From Sva-07 sp031426215 (GTDB lineage: Bacteria > Actinomycetota > Acidimicrobiia > Acidimicrobiales > Ilumatobacteraceae): DNA of 64,000 nucleotides. The translations under genes and the position numbers were made by a program. Below the pieces are notes generated by a model. That model was not told where the DNA came from and searched no databases. It saw only the letters and a program-made list of their open reading frames with translations. This document shows positions 8,720 to 18,541 of this stretch, one piece after another (position 1 is the first letter of the stretch; each line of letters starts with the position of its first letter). The stretch is taken from assembly GCA_031426215.1 (NCBI GenBank), contig JANPKU010000042.1, forward strand, positions 1 to 64,000, read 5' to 3'.

Positions 8720-9916
8720 TCAGCCGGCCCAAGCGGTCCGGCCGCCGACGACCGTGTACCGGAGATCGCCGGCGTGGTCCACAACGGTCAGATCGGCTCG
8801 CTTCCCGACGCACAACCTGCCCCGATCGACGAGGCCCAGCAGGTCAGCGGGTGTGCTCGTCACCGTTGCGAGAGCATCGGCGAGTGAACATCGGCTGAAC
8901 GCCATCAGATTGCGCACGGCCTGATCCAACGGGAGTGCGCTCCCGGCGAGCACACCGCCGAGCGTGCGCACACCGGACTCGTCGTGCACGATCTCGAACC
9001 CGCCGATGCGGAACTGGCCGTAGGGAGCGCCGAGAGCAGGCGACGCATCCGACACGAGCGACATCCGTGTCGGACCGAGCGCCTGCCAGGCCATCGCCAC
9101 CGCAGTCGGGTCGACGTGGATGCCGTCGCAGATCACCCCGACGGTCACGCCCCCGTCGGCGAGCGCTGCACCGATCGGGCCAGGTGCGCGGTGCCCGAAC
9201 GCGGCCATTGCGTTGAACAGGTGGGTCACGTACGAAAGGCCCGCGGCACGCGCAACGGCGAAGTGGGCCGGGGTCATCGCCGTATGGCCGGCTGACACCA
9301 CGACTCCCGCTGCGACGAGACGTTCGACCACGTCGATCGCTCGTTCCAACTCAGGGGCAAGTGTCACGAGAGTGACCACATCCGACTGCGCCCAGGTGTC
9401 GACCTCGTCGAGCAGCTCTGCCGGATCCTTCGCGAACCGGGGAACGTGCGCCCCGAGGTGATCACGCGAGATCATCGGCCCCTCGAAATGCAGCCCGAGC
9501 GGGGTGGCGACCGGTCGACCGTCGTGGACGTGATCGACGTGTTCGGCCAGCCCCGCCATCGTGGCGATCGCCGCCGCCCTCGTAGACGCTGCGGCCGTCA
9601 CCACGGTGGGAAGGAACGACGTCACCCCGAACCGGGGGAGCTCAGCGGCGACCTCGATGATGCGGTGCGGCTCGCTGGTGATGTCGACACCTCCAGCGCC
9701 ATTGCACTGCAGATCGATGAAGCCCGGAGCGATCACGAGGTCGGAACAGTCGACGTCGTTCGGGCCGAGTGAAGCGACGTCGCCCGGGTGGGTGGTGATG
9801 CCGGTGATCGTGTCGCCGTCGATCACCAGGTCGGCGTGCACCAACCCTCCGTCGACGAGCAGGTGGCCACCGACGAAACGTCGTCGATCTGCGCCGTGTC
9901 CGCCGGGGTCGTCCAT
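8720..9916 (-). CDS. nagA: N-acetylglucosamine-6-phosphate deacetylase
   Basis: Amidohydrolase removing acetate from GlcNAc-6-phosphate, the first committed step of amino-sugar recycling. The 398-residue protein shows the NagA order of motifs: APGFIDLQCNGAGG near 60, the metal-site GLHFEGPMIS near 140, SAGHT, THLFNAM, ICDGIHV, and the catalytic Asp in LVSDA. The ATG at 9916 is chosen at the point where similarity starts; the open frame continues upstream without family sequence. No nagB is adjacent. The promoter is presumably in the 68-base gap shared with the divergent hydrolase gene. Confidence 0.93.
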   Translation of the reverse strand: MDDPGGHGADRRRFVGGHLLVDGGLVHADLVIDGDTITGITTHPGDVASLGPNDVDCSDLVIAPGFIDLQCNGAGGVDITSEPHRIIEVAAELPRFGVTSFLPTVVTAAASTRAAAIATMAGLAEHVDHVHDGRPVATPLGLHFEGPMISRDHLGAHVPRFAKDPAELLDEVDTWAQSDVVTLVTLAPELERAIDVVERLVAAGVVVSAGHTAMTPAHFAVARAAGLSYVTHLFNAMAAFGHRAPGPIGAALADGGVTVGVICDGIHVDPTAVAMAWQALGPTRMSLVSDASPALGAPYGQFRIGGFEIVHDESGVRTLGGVLAGSALPLDQAVRNLMAFSRCSLADALATVTSTPADLLGLVDRGRLCVGKRADLTVVDHAGDLRYTVVGGRTAWAG

Positions 9917-9984
9917 CCATGGATCTTCGCGTAGATGACGTTCGTCACCCGACCTGACTCCCCGGATGGCGATAGGAACAAGGC

Positions 9985-11193
9985 ATGGAAGGCTTCGTAC
10001 ACCCCGATTTCGCCCTGGTGACCGAGAAGGTCCAGGCGCTGACGTCCAAACGATCCGCCGAGGGAGGCATGGCCGTGGCCGTGTACCACCGTGGTGAACT
10101 CGTCGTCGACGCCTGGACCGGTGAACGAGACACCAAGGGAACACCGTGGAATCGCGACACGATGTCGATGAGTTTCTCGACCACGAAGGGCGTGGTCGCC
10201 ACGATCGTGCACCGCCTCGTCGATCAGGGTCTGCTCGACTACGACGCTCCAGTGGCCACCTATTGGCCCGAGTTCGCCGCCGGCGGCAAGGGCGCGATCA
10301 CACTGCGGCATCTGCTCACGCACCAGGCGGGCCTGCACGGGGTGCGAGCCCTGGCCGAGTCGACCGAGTCGCTGCTCGACTGGGATTCGATGACCAAACT
10401 GCTCGCTGCCGCCCCCCCGGCATGGGATGTGGGAACCCGTTCGGGTTACCACGCGCTCACCTTCGGCTGGCTCGTCGGCGAGGTGATTCGGCGCGTCACC
10501 GGTCTCACGGTGAACGAGGCGCTGCAGCGCGAGATCGTGCAGCCGCTCGGCCTCGACGGCCAGATGTACATCGGCGCACCACCCGAGGTGCGCAGCCGCA
10601 TCGCCACCCTGCTCGTCGATCCGAAGGCATCGGCCCGTCTGCACAAGGTGCTGTCGACGCTTTCCCGGTTCGACCGTTACGCACCGTTGTTCTCGGCGTT
10701 GGTCGTCGACGACCTCCTCGATGTCGGCCAGACCGATCACATCCACGACGCCGAGATCCCCGCCGCCAACGGCGTCTTCACCGCCCGGTCGCTCGCCCGG
10801 ATGTACGCAGCCCTCGCCACGCCCGACGACTTCGACGGACCGCCGTTGCTGTCGCCCGCCACCTTGCGTGAGGCGACCCGCGAACAGCCACTGCTCGGCT
10901 CCGGAGTCGCCGGTTCTGAGGTCGGTCGATCGAAGGTCGGCCGCGACGCTGCCGTGATGATCAACATGCACTGGCGTCTCGGCTATCACCTCGCCGGCAC
11001 CACGGCAGGCGTGTTGCCGAAGGCGTTCGGTCACTTCGGTTTTGGTGGCTCTGGCGCATGGGGCGACCCCGAGTCGGGTCTTGCCGTGGCGATGACCTTG
11101 AACCAGGTCGGCGGCACCCCCTTCGGCGATACCAGGATGCTCCGCATCGGCGGTGCCGCCGTCCGTGCCGCCAAACGCCGCACCACCGCCTGA
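9985..11193 (+). CDS. Serine hydrolase, class C beta-lactamase / esterase family
   Basis: A 402-residue beta-lactamase-fold hydrolase, of the kind usually acting as an esterase or peptidase on small substrates. The nucleophile motif SxxK is SFSTTKG (Ser near 64, Lys near 67), the Tyr of the second motif is in SGYHALTFGW near 154, and LRHLLTHQAGL is typical of the family. There is no signal peptide, so it is cytoplasmic, unlike true beta-lactamases. TAGGAA lies 6 bases before the ATG. The substrate is unknown. Divergent from nagA. Confidence 0.9.
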   Translation: MEGFVHPDFALVTEKVQALTSKRSAEGGMAVAVYHRGELVVDAWTGERDTKGTPWNRDTMSMSFSTTKGVVATIVHRLVDQGLLDYDAPVATYWPEFAAGGKGAITLRHLLTHQAGLHGVRALAESTESLLDWDSMTKLLAAAPPAWDVGTRSGYHALTFGWLVGEVIRRVTGLTVNEALQREIVQPLGLDGQMYIGAPPEVRSRIATLLVDPKASARLHKVLSTLSRFDRYAPLFSALVVDDLLDVGQTDHIHDAEIPAANGVFTARSLARMYAALATPDDFDGPPLLSPATLREATREQPLLGSGVAGSEVGRSKVGRDAAVMINMHWRLGYHLAGTTAGVLPKAFGHFGFGGSGAWGDPESGLAVAMTLNQVGGTPFGDTRMLRIGGAAVRAAKRRTTA

Positions 11194-11214
11194 GCGTTCC
11201 ACCAGCTGATCTGA

Positions 11215-11248
11215 AGCCCCGCGGTCCCGGCTTCCGGGACACCTCGGG
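11215..11248. terminator. Hairpin after serine hydrolase gene
   Basis: GGTCCCGG-CTT-CCGGGACA core with partial outer pairing of GCCCCG and TCGGGC, 20-odd bases after the stop at 11193. No T-run. Confidence 0.5.
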
Positions 11249-11338
11249 CGCGGATCGTGCGCCAGGACGCTCTGGGCGCAGATCGAATGTCGGGTGGCGT
11301 GCCGGTGAAGTGGTGCGAAGCTCGTGACTCGAGCCGCC

Positions 11339-14300
11339 ATGTCCACCCCCGCCACCGACCTTCGACGCGCCGCCGCGGACGCAATTGTGACGATGGGTCG
11401 GTTGTCGTACCCCGACAGCCTGCCGATCACCGAGCGGCGAGACGAGTTGCTCGCCGCAATCCGCGACCACCAGGTGGTGATCGTGGCGGGCGAGACCGGC
11501 TCGGGAAAGAGCACCCAGCTCCCGAAGCTGTGCCTCGAAGCAGGGCGAGGCGTCGCAGGGATGATCGGCCACACGCAGCCACGTCGTGTGGCGGCTCGCA
11601 TGATCGCCGAGCGGGTGGCGTCAGAGTTGGGATCGAAGCTGGGTGACGATGTCGGATACACGGTGCGCTTCACCGACCAGGTGAGCGACGCGACTCTGGT
11701 CAAGGTGATGACCGACGGAATCCTGCTCGCCGAGATCCAGCGCGACCGGATGCTGCGCCGATACGACACGTTGATCATCGATGAGGCCCACGAGCGCAGC
11801 CTCAACATCGACTTCATCCTCGGCTACCTCAAACAGCTCCTCCCGCAGCGGCGGGATCTCAAGGTGATCGTCACCAGCGCCACGATCGACACCGCTCGTT
11901 TCGCGGAGCACTTCGCTCTCGACGGTGAGCCGGCGCCGGTGATCGAGGTGACGGGCCGGACCTTTCCGGTCGAACTGCGCTACCGCCCTCTCGTCCCCGA
12001 CGCCGATCCCGACGCGGAAACGCGGCCAGCGGCGGACGTGCGGGATCAAGTGCAGGGGATCATCGACGCAGTGGAGGAGCTGCGTTCGGAGGGACCCGGC
12101 GACGTACTCGTGTTCCTGTCGGGCGAACGCGAGATCCACGACACCGCCGACGCGTTGCGTCGCCTCGACCTGCGCAACACCGAGGTGTTGCCGCTGTACG
12201 CACGCCTGTCGGCGCCCGAGCAGCACCGCATCTTCGAACGCGAGCCGAACGGTGGTCCCGGCCGGCGAATCGTGTTGGCCACCAACGTCGCAGAGACATC
12301 GCTCACCGTGCCCGGCGTGCGCTACGTGGTCGACGCCGGCTCCGCGCGTATCTCGCGTTACAGCCGCCGGCTCAAGGTGCAGCGTCTGCCCATCGAAGCC
12401 GTCTCGCAGGCGTCCGCCAACCAACGCGCCGGGCGGTGTGGTCGCGTGGCTCCGGGCATCTGTATCCGGCTCTACTCCGAGGCCGACTTCGACGCCCGAC
12501 CCGAGTTCACCGACCCCGAGATCCTGCGGACGAACCTTGCGTCGGTGATCCTGCAGATGACGGCGATCGGACTCGGCGACGTTGCCCGCTTCCCGTTCGT
12601 CGAGCCGCCGGACCGCCACGCCATTCGCGACGGCTACGCCCTCCTCGATGAACTCGCCGCACTCGAGGCGCCGATCGACGGCGTGAAGGACGGGCCACGC
12701 AAGCTCACACCGATCGGCCGCTCGCTCGCTCGTCTTCCGGTCGACCCACGCCTCGGGCGGATGGTGCTCGAAGCCGACCGGCTCGGCTGCGTCCGCGAGG
12801 TGCTCGTGATCGCGTCGGCGCTGTCGATTCAGGATCCGCGCGAACGTCCGCAGGACAAACGCGAGCTGGCGAACGAGTTCCACAACCGGTTCAAGGTCGA
12901 CGGTTCCGATCTCCTGTCGATCGTGGCGCTCTGGGACTACCTGCGTAGCCAGCAACGAGAGCTGTCGGGAAACCAGTTCCGACGGATGTGCCGCAAGGAG
13001 TACCTCAACTACCTACGCGTGCGCGAGTGGATGGACCTGTTCAGCCAGCTCCGACGCATTGCCGGACAGCTGAAGGTTCGCCCGACCACGCAGGAGTCGC
13101 ATCCCGATCACGTCCATCAGGCGGTGCTCGCCGGTCTGCTGTCGCACATCGGGATGCGCGACCGTGAGACCCGGGAGTTCATTGGTGCCCGCCAGTCACG
13201 CTTCGTGATCGCTCCGGGCTCGGCGCTCACCCGGCGACCGGCGCCGTGGGTGATGGCTGCCGAACTCGTCGAGACCAACCAGCTGTACGCCCGACGAGTC
13301 GCCAAGATCGATCCCAGGTGGGCTGAGCGTGCGGGCGCTCACGTGATCAAGCGCGCCTACGAGAACGTGCGATGGGACCCGAAGGGCGGCCGAGCCGTCG
13401 CCACCGAACAGGTCACGCTGTATGGACTCCCGATCGTGAGCGATCGCACGATCGGCTACGACCGTGTCGATGCTGCCGAGGCGAGGGCGTGGTTCATCAC
13501 CAAGGCGCTCGTCGAGCGTGATATCGCCGATGAGGCGTGGATCGGACGCCAGAAGTTCCTGGCTCGCAACGCCGAGTTCCTCGAACGGATCCGACGGATG
13601 GCGGCGCGTGTGCGTCGACTGGAGCTGATCGACGACGAGATGCTGTTCGAGTTCTACGACGACCGCGTCGGCGCCGACGTCACCTCTGTTCGACACTTCG
13701 ACAAGTGGTGGAAGGCGGCCCGCGGACGCGCACCGAGCTTGCTCGACCTCACCGACGAGGCCCTCGCGGGAAGCAGCCACGGTGTCCGTCTCGCCGACTA
13801 TCCCGACACGTGGCAGCAACGCCGCGGCGACACCGTGATCGAGTTGCCGCTCACGTACCGGTACGGGCCCGGTGAACCGCTGGACGGCGTGACGGTGCAC
13901 GTGCCGTTGTCGGGGCTCAACCAGGTGACGCCCGACGGGTTCGACTGGCAGATCCCCGGCCACCGGCCAGAGCTGGTGGCCACACTGATCCGCTCGCTGC
14001 CGAAGGAGGTCCGCCGGCGACTCAATCCGATCAGCGACACCATCACCTCGGTGCTCGAACTGTTGCCGGCGAACGTGGTCGACGGCCGGATCGTCGAGTG
14101 GTTGGCCGACGCGCTCGACGCCGTCGCCGACGTGCGGGTCGACCCGTCGGCATTCGACTCGTCAGTACTTGCCGACCATCTGAGGATGCACTTCGTCGTC
14201 TCCGACGACGACGGCGAGGTGCACGGCGTCGGCACCGACCTGGGGGCGATTCGCTCGTCGCTCGCGGGCGCCGCCCGTGAGTCGATCGCTGCGGCAGCTC

Positions 14301-15178
14301 CGATCGAAGAACGCCGGGGCATCGTCGAGTGGGACATCGGGGACCTGCCGCGTGTGGTCGAATCCGGAGATCGTGATCTCGACGTGCAGGCATTTCCGGC
14401 GCTGCTCGATGTGGGCGACAGTGTGGCATTGCGCGTGGTGACGACGCCCGAACTGCAGGCTCGGGTGATGCGTGGCGGCGTGCGTCGGTTGCTCTTGCTG
14501 ACCGCGGCGCCGACCCGATCGTCGATCGTGCGCAAGGTGTCGAACGAAGATCGTCTGGCGATCGCTGCGGGTGACATCGAGCTCGGCGAGTTGAGCGGTG
14601 ACTGCGTTGCGGCCGCCGTCGATCGAGTCATGTCCGATCATGGTTCGCTGCCGTGGACCGAGGCCGAGTTCACCGAGCTTCGTCGAGCGGTCCGCGACGC
14701 TGCCCCCGGCCTCGCGGCCAACGCCCTGCGCAAGGCAGCGCAGGTGATGGCAGCAGCGACGGAGGCGTCGGACCGGCTGAGCAAACTCCGCGCCGATGCG
14801 CTTCGAGCGTCGGTCGACGACGCCAATCGACACCTCGGGCGGCTCGTCCATCGCGGTTTCGTGTTGGGTGTGGGCATCGACCGTCTCGATGATCTCGAGC
14901 GCTATGTGCATGCGCTGTCGTACCGACTCGATCATCTCGCCGGTGCTCAGGTCGCCGACCAGCGGCGCATGGCAGAGGTGGTCCCGTTGGAGCAACGATT
15001 CGAGTCGATCGTCGATGCTGCAGGCACCGCCCAGCTGTCATCGGCGATGGTCGACCTGCGCTGGCAGCTCGAGGAGCTCCGGGTCGCCACGTTCGCCCAG
15101 CCGCTGGCGACGAAGCGCCCAGGTCAACCGTCGGCGAGCCCGAAGCGCATCGCCGCTGCGCTGGCCGCCCTGCGCTGA
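11339..15178 (+). CDS. hrpA: ATP-dependent RNA helicase HrpA
   Basis: DEAH-box RNA helicase of about 1279 residues, the usual size of bacterial HrpA. Motifs in order: GETGSGKSTQLPKL (Walker A, near 55), DEAHERSLNIDF (motif II), VTSATIDTARFAEHF (motif III), ATNVAETSLTVPGV (motif V), and NQRAGRCGRVAPG (motif VI). The HA2 and OB-fold region follows, then the long HrpA-specific C-terminal domain. It unwinds RNA in ribosome or mRNA processing; precise bacterial targets vary. ATG at 11339 is favoured over the in-frame GTG at 11324. A long perfect-stem hairpin follows the stop. Confidence 0.95.
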   Translation: MSTPATDLRRAAADAIVTMGRLSYPDSLPITERRDELLAAIRDHQVVIVAGETGSGKSTQLPKLCLEAGRGVAGMIGHTQPRRVAARMIAERVASELGSKLGDDVGYTVRFTDQVSDATLVKVMTDGILLAEIQRDRMLRRYDTLIIDEAHERSLNIDFILGYLKQLLPQRRDLKVIVTSATIDTARFAEHFALDGEPAPVIEVTGRTFPVELRYRPLVPDADPDAETRPAADVRDQVQGIIDAVEELRSEGPGDVLVFLSGEREIHDTADALRRLDLRNTEVLPLYARLSAPEQHRIFEREPNGGPGRRIVLATNVAETSLTVPGVRYVVDAGSARISRYSRRLKVQRLPIEAVSQASANQRAGRCGRVAPGICIRLYSEADFDARPEFTDPEILRTNLASVILQMTAIGLGDVARFPFVEPPDRHAIRDGYALLDELAALEAPIDGVKDGPRKLTPIGRSLARLPVDPRLGRMVLEADRLGCVREVLVIASALSIQDPRERPQDKRELANEFHNRFKVDGSDLLSIVALWDYLRSQQRELSGNQFRRMCRKEYLNYLRVREWMDLFSQLRRIAGQLKVRPTTQESHPDHVHQAVLAGLLSHIGMRDRETREFIGARQSRFVIAPGSALTRRPAPWVMAAELVETNQLYARRVAKIDPRWAERAGAHVIKRAYENVRWDPKGGRAVATEQVTLYGLPIVSDRTIGYDRVDAAEARAWFITKALVERDIADEAWIGRQKFLARNAEFLERIRRMAARVRRLELIDDEMLFEFYDDRVGADVTSVRHFDKWWKAARGRAPSLLDLTDEALAGSSHGVRLADYPDTWQQRRGDTVIELPLTYRYGPGEPLDGVTVHVPLSGLNQVTPDGFDWQIPGHRPELVATLIRSLPKEVRRRLNPISDTITSVLELLPANVVDGRIVEWLADALDAVADVRVDPSAFDSSVLADHLRMHFVVSDDDGEVHGVGTDLGAIRSSLAGAARESIAAAAPIEERRGIVEWDIGDLPRVVESGDRDLDVQAFPALLDVGDSVALRVVTTPELQARVMRGGVRRLLLLTAAPTRSSIVRKVSNEDRLAIAAGDIELGELSGDCVAAAVDRVMSDHGSLPWTEAEFTELRRAVRDAAPGLAANALRKAAQVMAAATEASDRLSKLRADALRASVDDANRHLGRLVHRGFVLGVGIDRLDDLERYVHALSYRLDHLAGAQVADQRRMAEVVPLEQRFESIVDAAGTAQLSSAMVDLRWQLEELRVATFAQPLATKRPGQPSASPKRIAAALAALR

Positions 15179-15202
15179 TCTCGCCGAGGCGGTGTTCAGC
15201 CA

Positions 15203-15254
15203 CGTTTGCGTCGGGTTTTCGGTGGACCGTCCCACCGAGAACCCGAAGCAAACG
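15203..15254. terminator. Long hairpin after hrpA
   Basis: Inverted repeat with 23-base arms (left starts CGTTTGCGTCGGG, right ends CCCGAAGCAAACG) and a 6-base loop. 21 of 23 positions pair. The sequence is related to the hairpin at 16682-16733 (shared CGTTTGC and CTCGGTGG), so it is one member of a palindrome family. Confidence 0.75.
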
Positions 15255-15287
15255 ATCTGGATGCGGGTCGCGTGCGAGGCTGGGCGA

Positions 15288-16673
15288 GTGACAGGACTCG
15301 ATGATCGTCAGCTCGACCACCTCACCAACGAGACGGTTGAGTTGCTGCAGGCACTCATTCGGAACCGTTGCGTGAACGACGGTACCGCCGAGTCGGGCGG
15401 CGAGGTCCGCAACGCCGACGTGCTCCAACAGGTGATCGAAGTTGCGGGAGTCGACGTCGAACGCTTCGATGCCGCTCCCGGTCGCACGTCGATCGTGGCC
15501 CGCATCCCCGGCACCGATCCGAGCGCTCCCAGCCTGTGCCTGATGGGCCACACCGACGTGGTGCCGGTCACCGAGTCGGGGTGGCGGGAGGACCCATTCG
15601 GCGGCGAGATCATCGACGGCGACGACGGCCCGGAAGTGTGGGGGAGGGGCGCGGTCGACATGCTGAACCTCACCGCCTCGATGGCGGTCGCTTTTCGACA
15701 CCTCGCTGCCAGCGGGTTTCGGCCGACCGGTGACCTGATCTACTTCGGTGTCGCTGACGAAGAGGCGGGCAGCGCCTACGGTGCCCGGTGGATGGCGCAG
15801 CACCATCCCGATGCGATCCGTGCCGACTATGCACTCACCGAGAACGGTGGGCTGCACTCGGGTTCATCGGAGGCTCCGGTGGTCGGCATCAACATCGCCG
15901 AGAAGGGCGTTGCGTGGCGGCGGCTGCGAATTCGTGGTGTGCCGGGCCACGGTTCCAGGCCGTTTCGAAGCGACAACGCGCTGGTCAAGGCCGCAGGTGT
16001 GATCCAGCGGCTCGCCGACTATCGGCCGGCGCCGCGATTCCACGAGCTGTGGCCGGCGACGGTTGCGTCACTGGAGCTGCCTGACGAACTTCGCGATGCT
16101 CTCCTCGATCCCGACAAGATCGACGACGCCCTCGCCGTGCTCCCGACGAGTGCGGCAGCACACTTCCATGCGTGCACGCACACCACGTTCTCGCCAAACC
16201 TCGTCGATGGGAGCGAGTCCGGCGGCGGTCGGATGAAGGTCAACACGATTCCCGACGCCGTGACCGTCGACGTCGACGTGCGCACACTGCCCGGCGAGGG
16301 CCCCGACGAGGTCGATGCACATCTGCGAGCTGCGCTCGGCGACCTCGCCGAGCACGTGGAGGTCGAGCCGCTGATGAACGACGCAGCGTCGATCAGCCGG
16401 ATCGACACCCCGTTGTGGGACTCGCTCCAGCGGGCGGTGAACCGTCCATTCCCGTCGGCGAGGTTGAACCCCCAGTTCGTCGTCGGGTTCACCGACGCTC
16501 GCATCTACCGCGAGATGGGGGCGGTGGCATACGGCGCAGGGTTGTTCAGCCCGTCGCTCGACGTCGGTTCCTTCGGGTCACGCTTCCACGGCAACGATGA
16601 ACGCATCGACATCGAGTCGCTCGCGCTCACCACCCGCCTCTGGCACGACGTCGCGACCGACCTCCTCACCTGA
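15288..16673 (+). CDS. M20 family metallopeptidase
   Basis: Zinc-dependent M20 peptidase / deacylase of about 461 residues. Metal-site motifs: MGHTDVVPV (His-x-Asp near 89), WGRGAVDMLN (bridging Asp), GVADEEAGSAYG (catalytic Glu and metal Glu), and a C-terminal His in SRFHGNDERI. The dimerisation lid lies between about 205 and 340 (MKVNTIPDAVTVDVDVRT). GTG at 15288 fits the family N-terminus; ATG at 15261 in the same frame is possible. It cleaves a peptide or N-acyl bond; the exact substrate (acylamino acid, dipeptide) is unknown. It is bounded on each side by related hairpins. Confidence 0.92.
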   Translation: MTGLDDRQLDHLTNETVELLQALIRNRCVNDGTAESGGEVRNADVLQQVIEVAGVDVERFDAAPGRTSIVARIPGTDPSAPSLCLMGHTDVVPVTESGWREDPFGGEIIDGDDGPEVWGRGAVDMLNLTASMAVAFRHLAASGFRPTGDLIYFGVADEEAGSAYGARWMAQHHPDAIRADYALTENGGLHSGSSEAPVVGINIAEKGVAWRRLRIRGVPGHGSRPFRSDNALVKAAGVIQRLADYRPAPRFHELWPATVASLELPDELRDALLDPDKIDDALAVLPTSAAAHFHACTHTTFSPNLVDGSESGGGRMKVNTIPDAVTVDVDVRTLPGEGPDEVDAHLRAALGDLAEHVEVEPLMNDAASISRIDTPLWDSLQRAVNRPFPSARLNPQFVVGFTDARIYREMGAVAYGAGLFSPSLDVGSFGSRFHGNDERIDIESLALTTRLWHDVATDLLT

Positions 16674-16681
16674 GAAGTACA

Positions 16682-16733
16682 CGTTTGCGCTGCATTCTCG
16701 GTGGCCCGGGCCACCGAGAATGCAGCACAAACG
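16682..16733. terminator. Long palindrome between convergent genes
   Basis: Near-perfect palindrome of 52 bases centred on GGCCCGGGCC. Outer arms CGTTTGCGCTGCATTCTCGG and its complement differ at one position. It sits between the convergent stops of the M20 peptidase and the enoyl-CoA hydratase, so it can terminate transcription from both sides. Confidence 0.75.
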
Positions 16734-16740
16734 GAAGGGC

Positions 16741-17535
16741 TCAGTGCTTGGCCCGGGATGCCAGGTAGGTGCGGGCGGCGGCGCGGGCCTCGGGATCGCG
16801 CATGGCGGCACCGAGTTGGTCGGCGTCGGCCCACGATCCGGCGGTGGAGGCCATGTCCTCGAGCGCCTGGTTGACCTGACGCTTGGTCGCCCGCACGACG
16901 CTCGGCGCCTTCTTCGCGAGTTGCGCGGCGAGTGCGTCGACGGCCGACTCGAGTTCGGCGCGAGGTACGACGCGGTTGATGAAGCCGATCCGCAGCGCTT
17001 CTTCCGGTGAGAACGGTCGGCACGTCAACACCAACTCGCGGGTGATCGCTGGGCCGATCTCACGCACGAGTCGCGGAATGCCGCCCCACGCCAGCGGGAT
17101 ACCCAGGTCGACCTCGGGGATCGAGAACACGGTGTCATCGGCGGCGATTCGCAGGTCGCACACGCCGGCCAGCACGACACCGCCTCCGACGCACGGGCCC
17201 TTGATGGCCGCGATCGTCACTGCGGACATTCGGTCCATCGATTCAGCCATCAGGCGGCCGAGGTCAGCCTGGTCCCGGCTCGACGCACTGTCGGGGCTCT
17301 CCCGATCACCGCCGGCGAACTCACCGAGATCGAACCCTGCGGAGAACCCGCGGCCCTCACCGGTGACGACGACCACGTGTGCGTCCGTGGTGTTGAACCA
17401 CTGCGCCGCCAGCGCGATCTCGCGCAGTGTTGTCGTGCTGAGTGGATTCAGTTTGTCGCCTCGAGTGAGTGTCATCCGCCCGACCGGGCCGTCGACCTGC
17501 ACTCGAAGGGTGTTGAACGCCGGCGCATCTTCCAT
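16741..17535 (-). CDS. Enoyl-CoA hydratase/isomerase family protein
   Basis: Crotonase-fold protein of about 264 residues. It hydrates or isomerises 2-enoyl-CoA in fatty-acid breakdown. The oxyanion-hole segments are GRGFSAGFDLGE and IKGPCVGGGVVLAG; the catalytic Glu region FSIPEVDLGIPLAWGG keeps the Glu. ATG at 17535 is chosen because homologues begin there and CAGGAT lies 6 bases before it. A longer start at GTG 17589 would overlap the preceding MBL gene by GTGA and is the alternative. Together with the thioesterase, acyl-CoA dehydrogenase and ETF genes it fits beta-oxidation. Confidence 0.88.
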   Translation of the reverse strand: MEDAPAFNTLRVQVDGPVGRMTLTRGDKLNPLSTTTLREIALAAQWFNTTDAHVVVVTGEGRGFSAGFDLGEFAGGDRESPDSASSRDQADLGRLMAESMDRMSAVTIAAIKGPCVGGGVVLAGVCDLRIAADDTVFSIPEVDLGIPLAWGGIPRLVREIGPAITRELVLTCRPFSPEEALRIGFINRVVPRAELESAVDALAAQLAKKAPSVVRATKRQVNQALEDMASTAGSWADADQLGAAMRDPEARAAARTYLASRAKH

Positions 17536-17585
17536 CGCCCGATCCTGCCAGTTCGATTGCCGGAGATCGGCGCCGGGAGACGTCG

Positions 17586-18491
17586 TCACGTCGTCTGGTA
17601 GCGGCCGGGCGCGACTTCTGCGACTTCACTGCGACGGAGCATGCGCTGCACGTGGAGCTCGGCGCTCCGGCGTTCGACCGACTCGACGAACGCCATCTCG
17701 ACGTGCGGACGGTAGATGAAGCGGTGCTGACGCATCTCGTCGATCGAGTGCGGTTCGCTCAAGAACTCGAGCATCGCCTGGTGGCGCCGTGCGATCACCG
17801 ATGTGAACGCATCGACCATCTCGACGAACGTCTCGCGTCCTTCGATCACGCCCCTGTGGTGGAACGTCACGTAGAAGTCGGCGTCTTCGTCACGCACTTT
17901 GGCCAGGCTCGATTCGAAGTCCTCGAGATCGCTCCAGGCGTCGCCGTAGTAGGGCCCGAATCCGGTCAGGTCGATGTCTGACAGGAAGAAGACGCCATCC
18001 ATCCGGAATCCGCTGTGGCCGCGGGTGTGGCCCGGCAGGTGGACCGCCTCGACCTTCACCCCTCCGCCGAGGTCGAACACATCGCCGTCGGTGAAGCCGT
18101 GCGCATCGGACCGGGGAACGTAGTGGAACTCGTCGATGATCACCCGCTCGAACGCCTCGCGCGCCTCGCCGGTCAGGCCGTACACCGCCATCAGCCCCGC
18201 CATCGACTGTGCACCAGGGAGGTCCTCGTGGTGGATGTGCAGCCGCGCCGACGCAAAGGTGCCGTTGCCCGCCATGTGGTCCTCGTGGCTGTGGCTGTTG
18301 ATCACTGCGTCGATGGCGATCGGAGCGCCCCCTCGCTCGACGACGGTGACCGATGGGTCGATCAGCACGGTCTCGCCGGCGCCTCGCACGAGCAGCGTGT
18401 TGCCCGACGGGTATGCGCCGTTCGCATCACCGATGAGCACACTGACCGAGTCGGTCAGCCGTCGCTCGTCGTCGCCCCAATCGCAGATCAT
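17586..18491 (-). CDS. MBL-fold metallo-hydrolase
   Basis: A 301-residue metallo-beta-lactamase-fold hydrolase. The metal motif HSHEDH is near residue 87, the third His is in LPGHTRGHSG, and the bridging Asp is in FFLSDIDLTG. The C-terminal part is helical, as in the thiolesterase-type branch. Substrate unknown; thioester, lactone or other ester hydrolysis are possible. ATG at 18491 is supported by TAGCGT 7 bases upstream. It precedes the enoyl-CoA hydratase on the same strand, hinting at CoA-thioester metabolism. Confidence 0.85.
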   Translation of the reverse strand: MICDWGDDERRLTDSVSVLIGDANGAYPSGNTLLVRGAGETVLIDPSVTVVERGGAPIAIDAVINSHSHEDHMAGNGTFASARLHIHHEDLPGAQSMAGLMAVYGLTGEAREAFERVIIDEFHYVPRSDAHGFTDGDVFDLGGGVKVEAVHLPGHTRGHSGFRMDGVFFLSDIDLTGFGPYYGDAWSDLEDFESSLAKVRDEDADFYVTFHHRGVIEGRETFVEMVDAFTSVIARRHQAMLEFLSEPHSIDEMRQHRFIYRPHVEMAFVESVERRSAELHVQRMLRRSEVAEVAPGRYQTT

Positions 18492-18541
18492 TTCGCCGAC
18501 GCTACCGACCGATCACCTCGCGGGTCTGAACCCGGATGTCA

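Noticed and set aside
9823..11817. 664-codon minus-strand open frame across nagA, the serine hydrolase and hrpA
   Set aside because: It crosses three well-supported genes, has no family similarity and only reflects high GC content.
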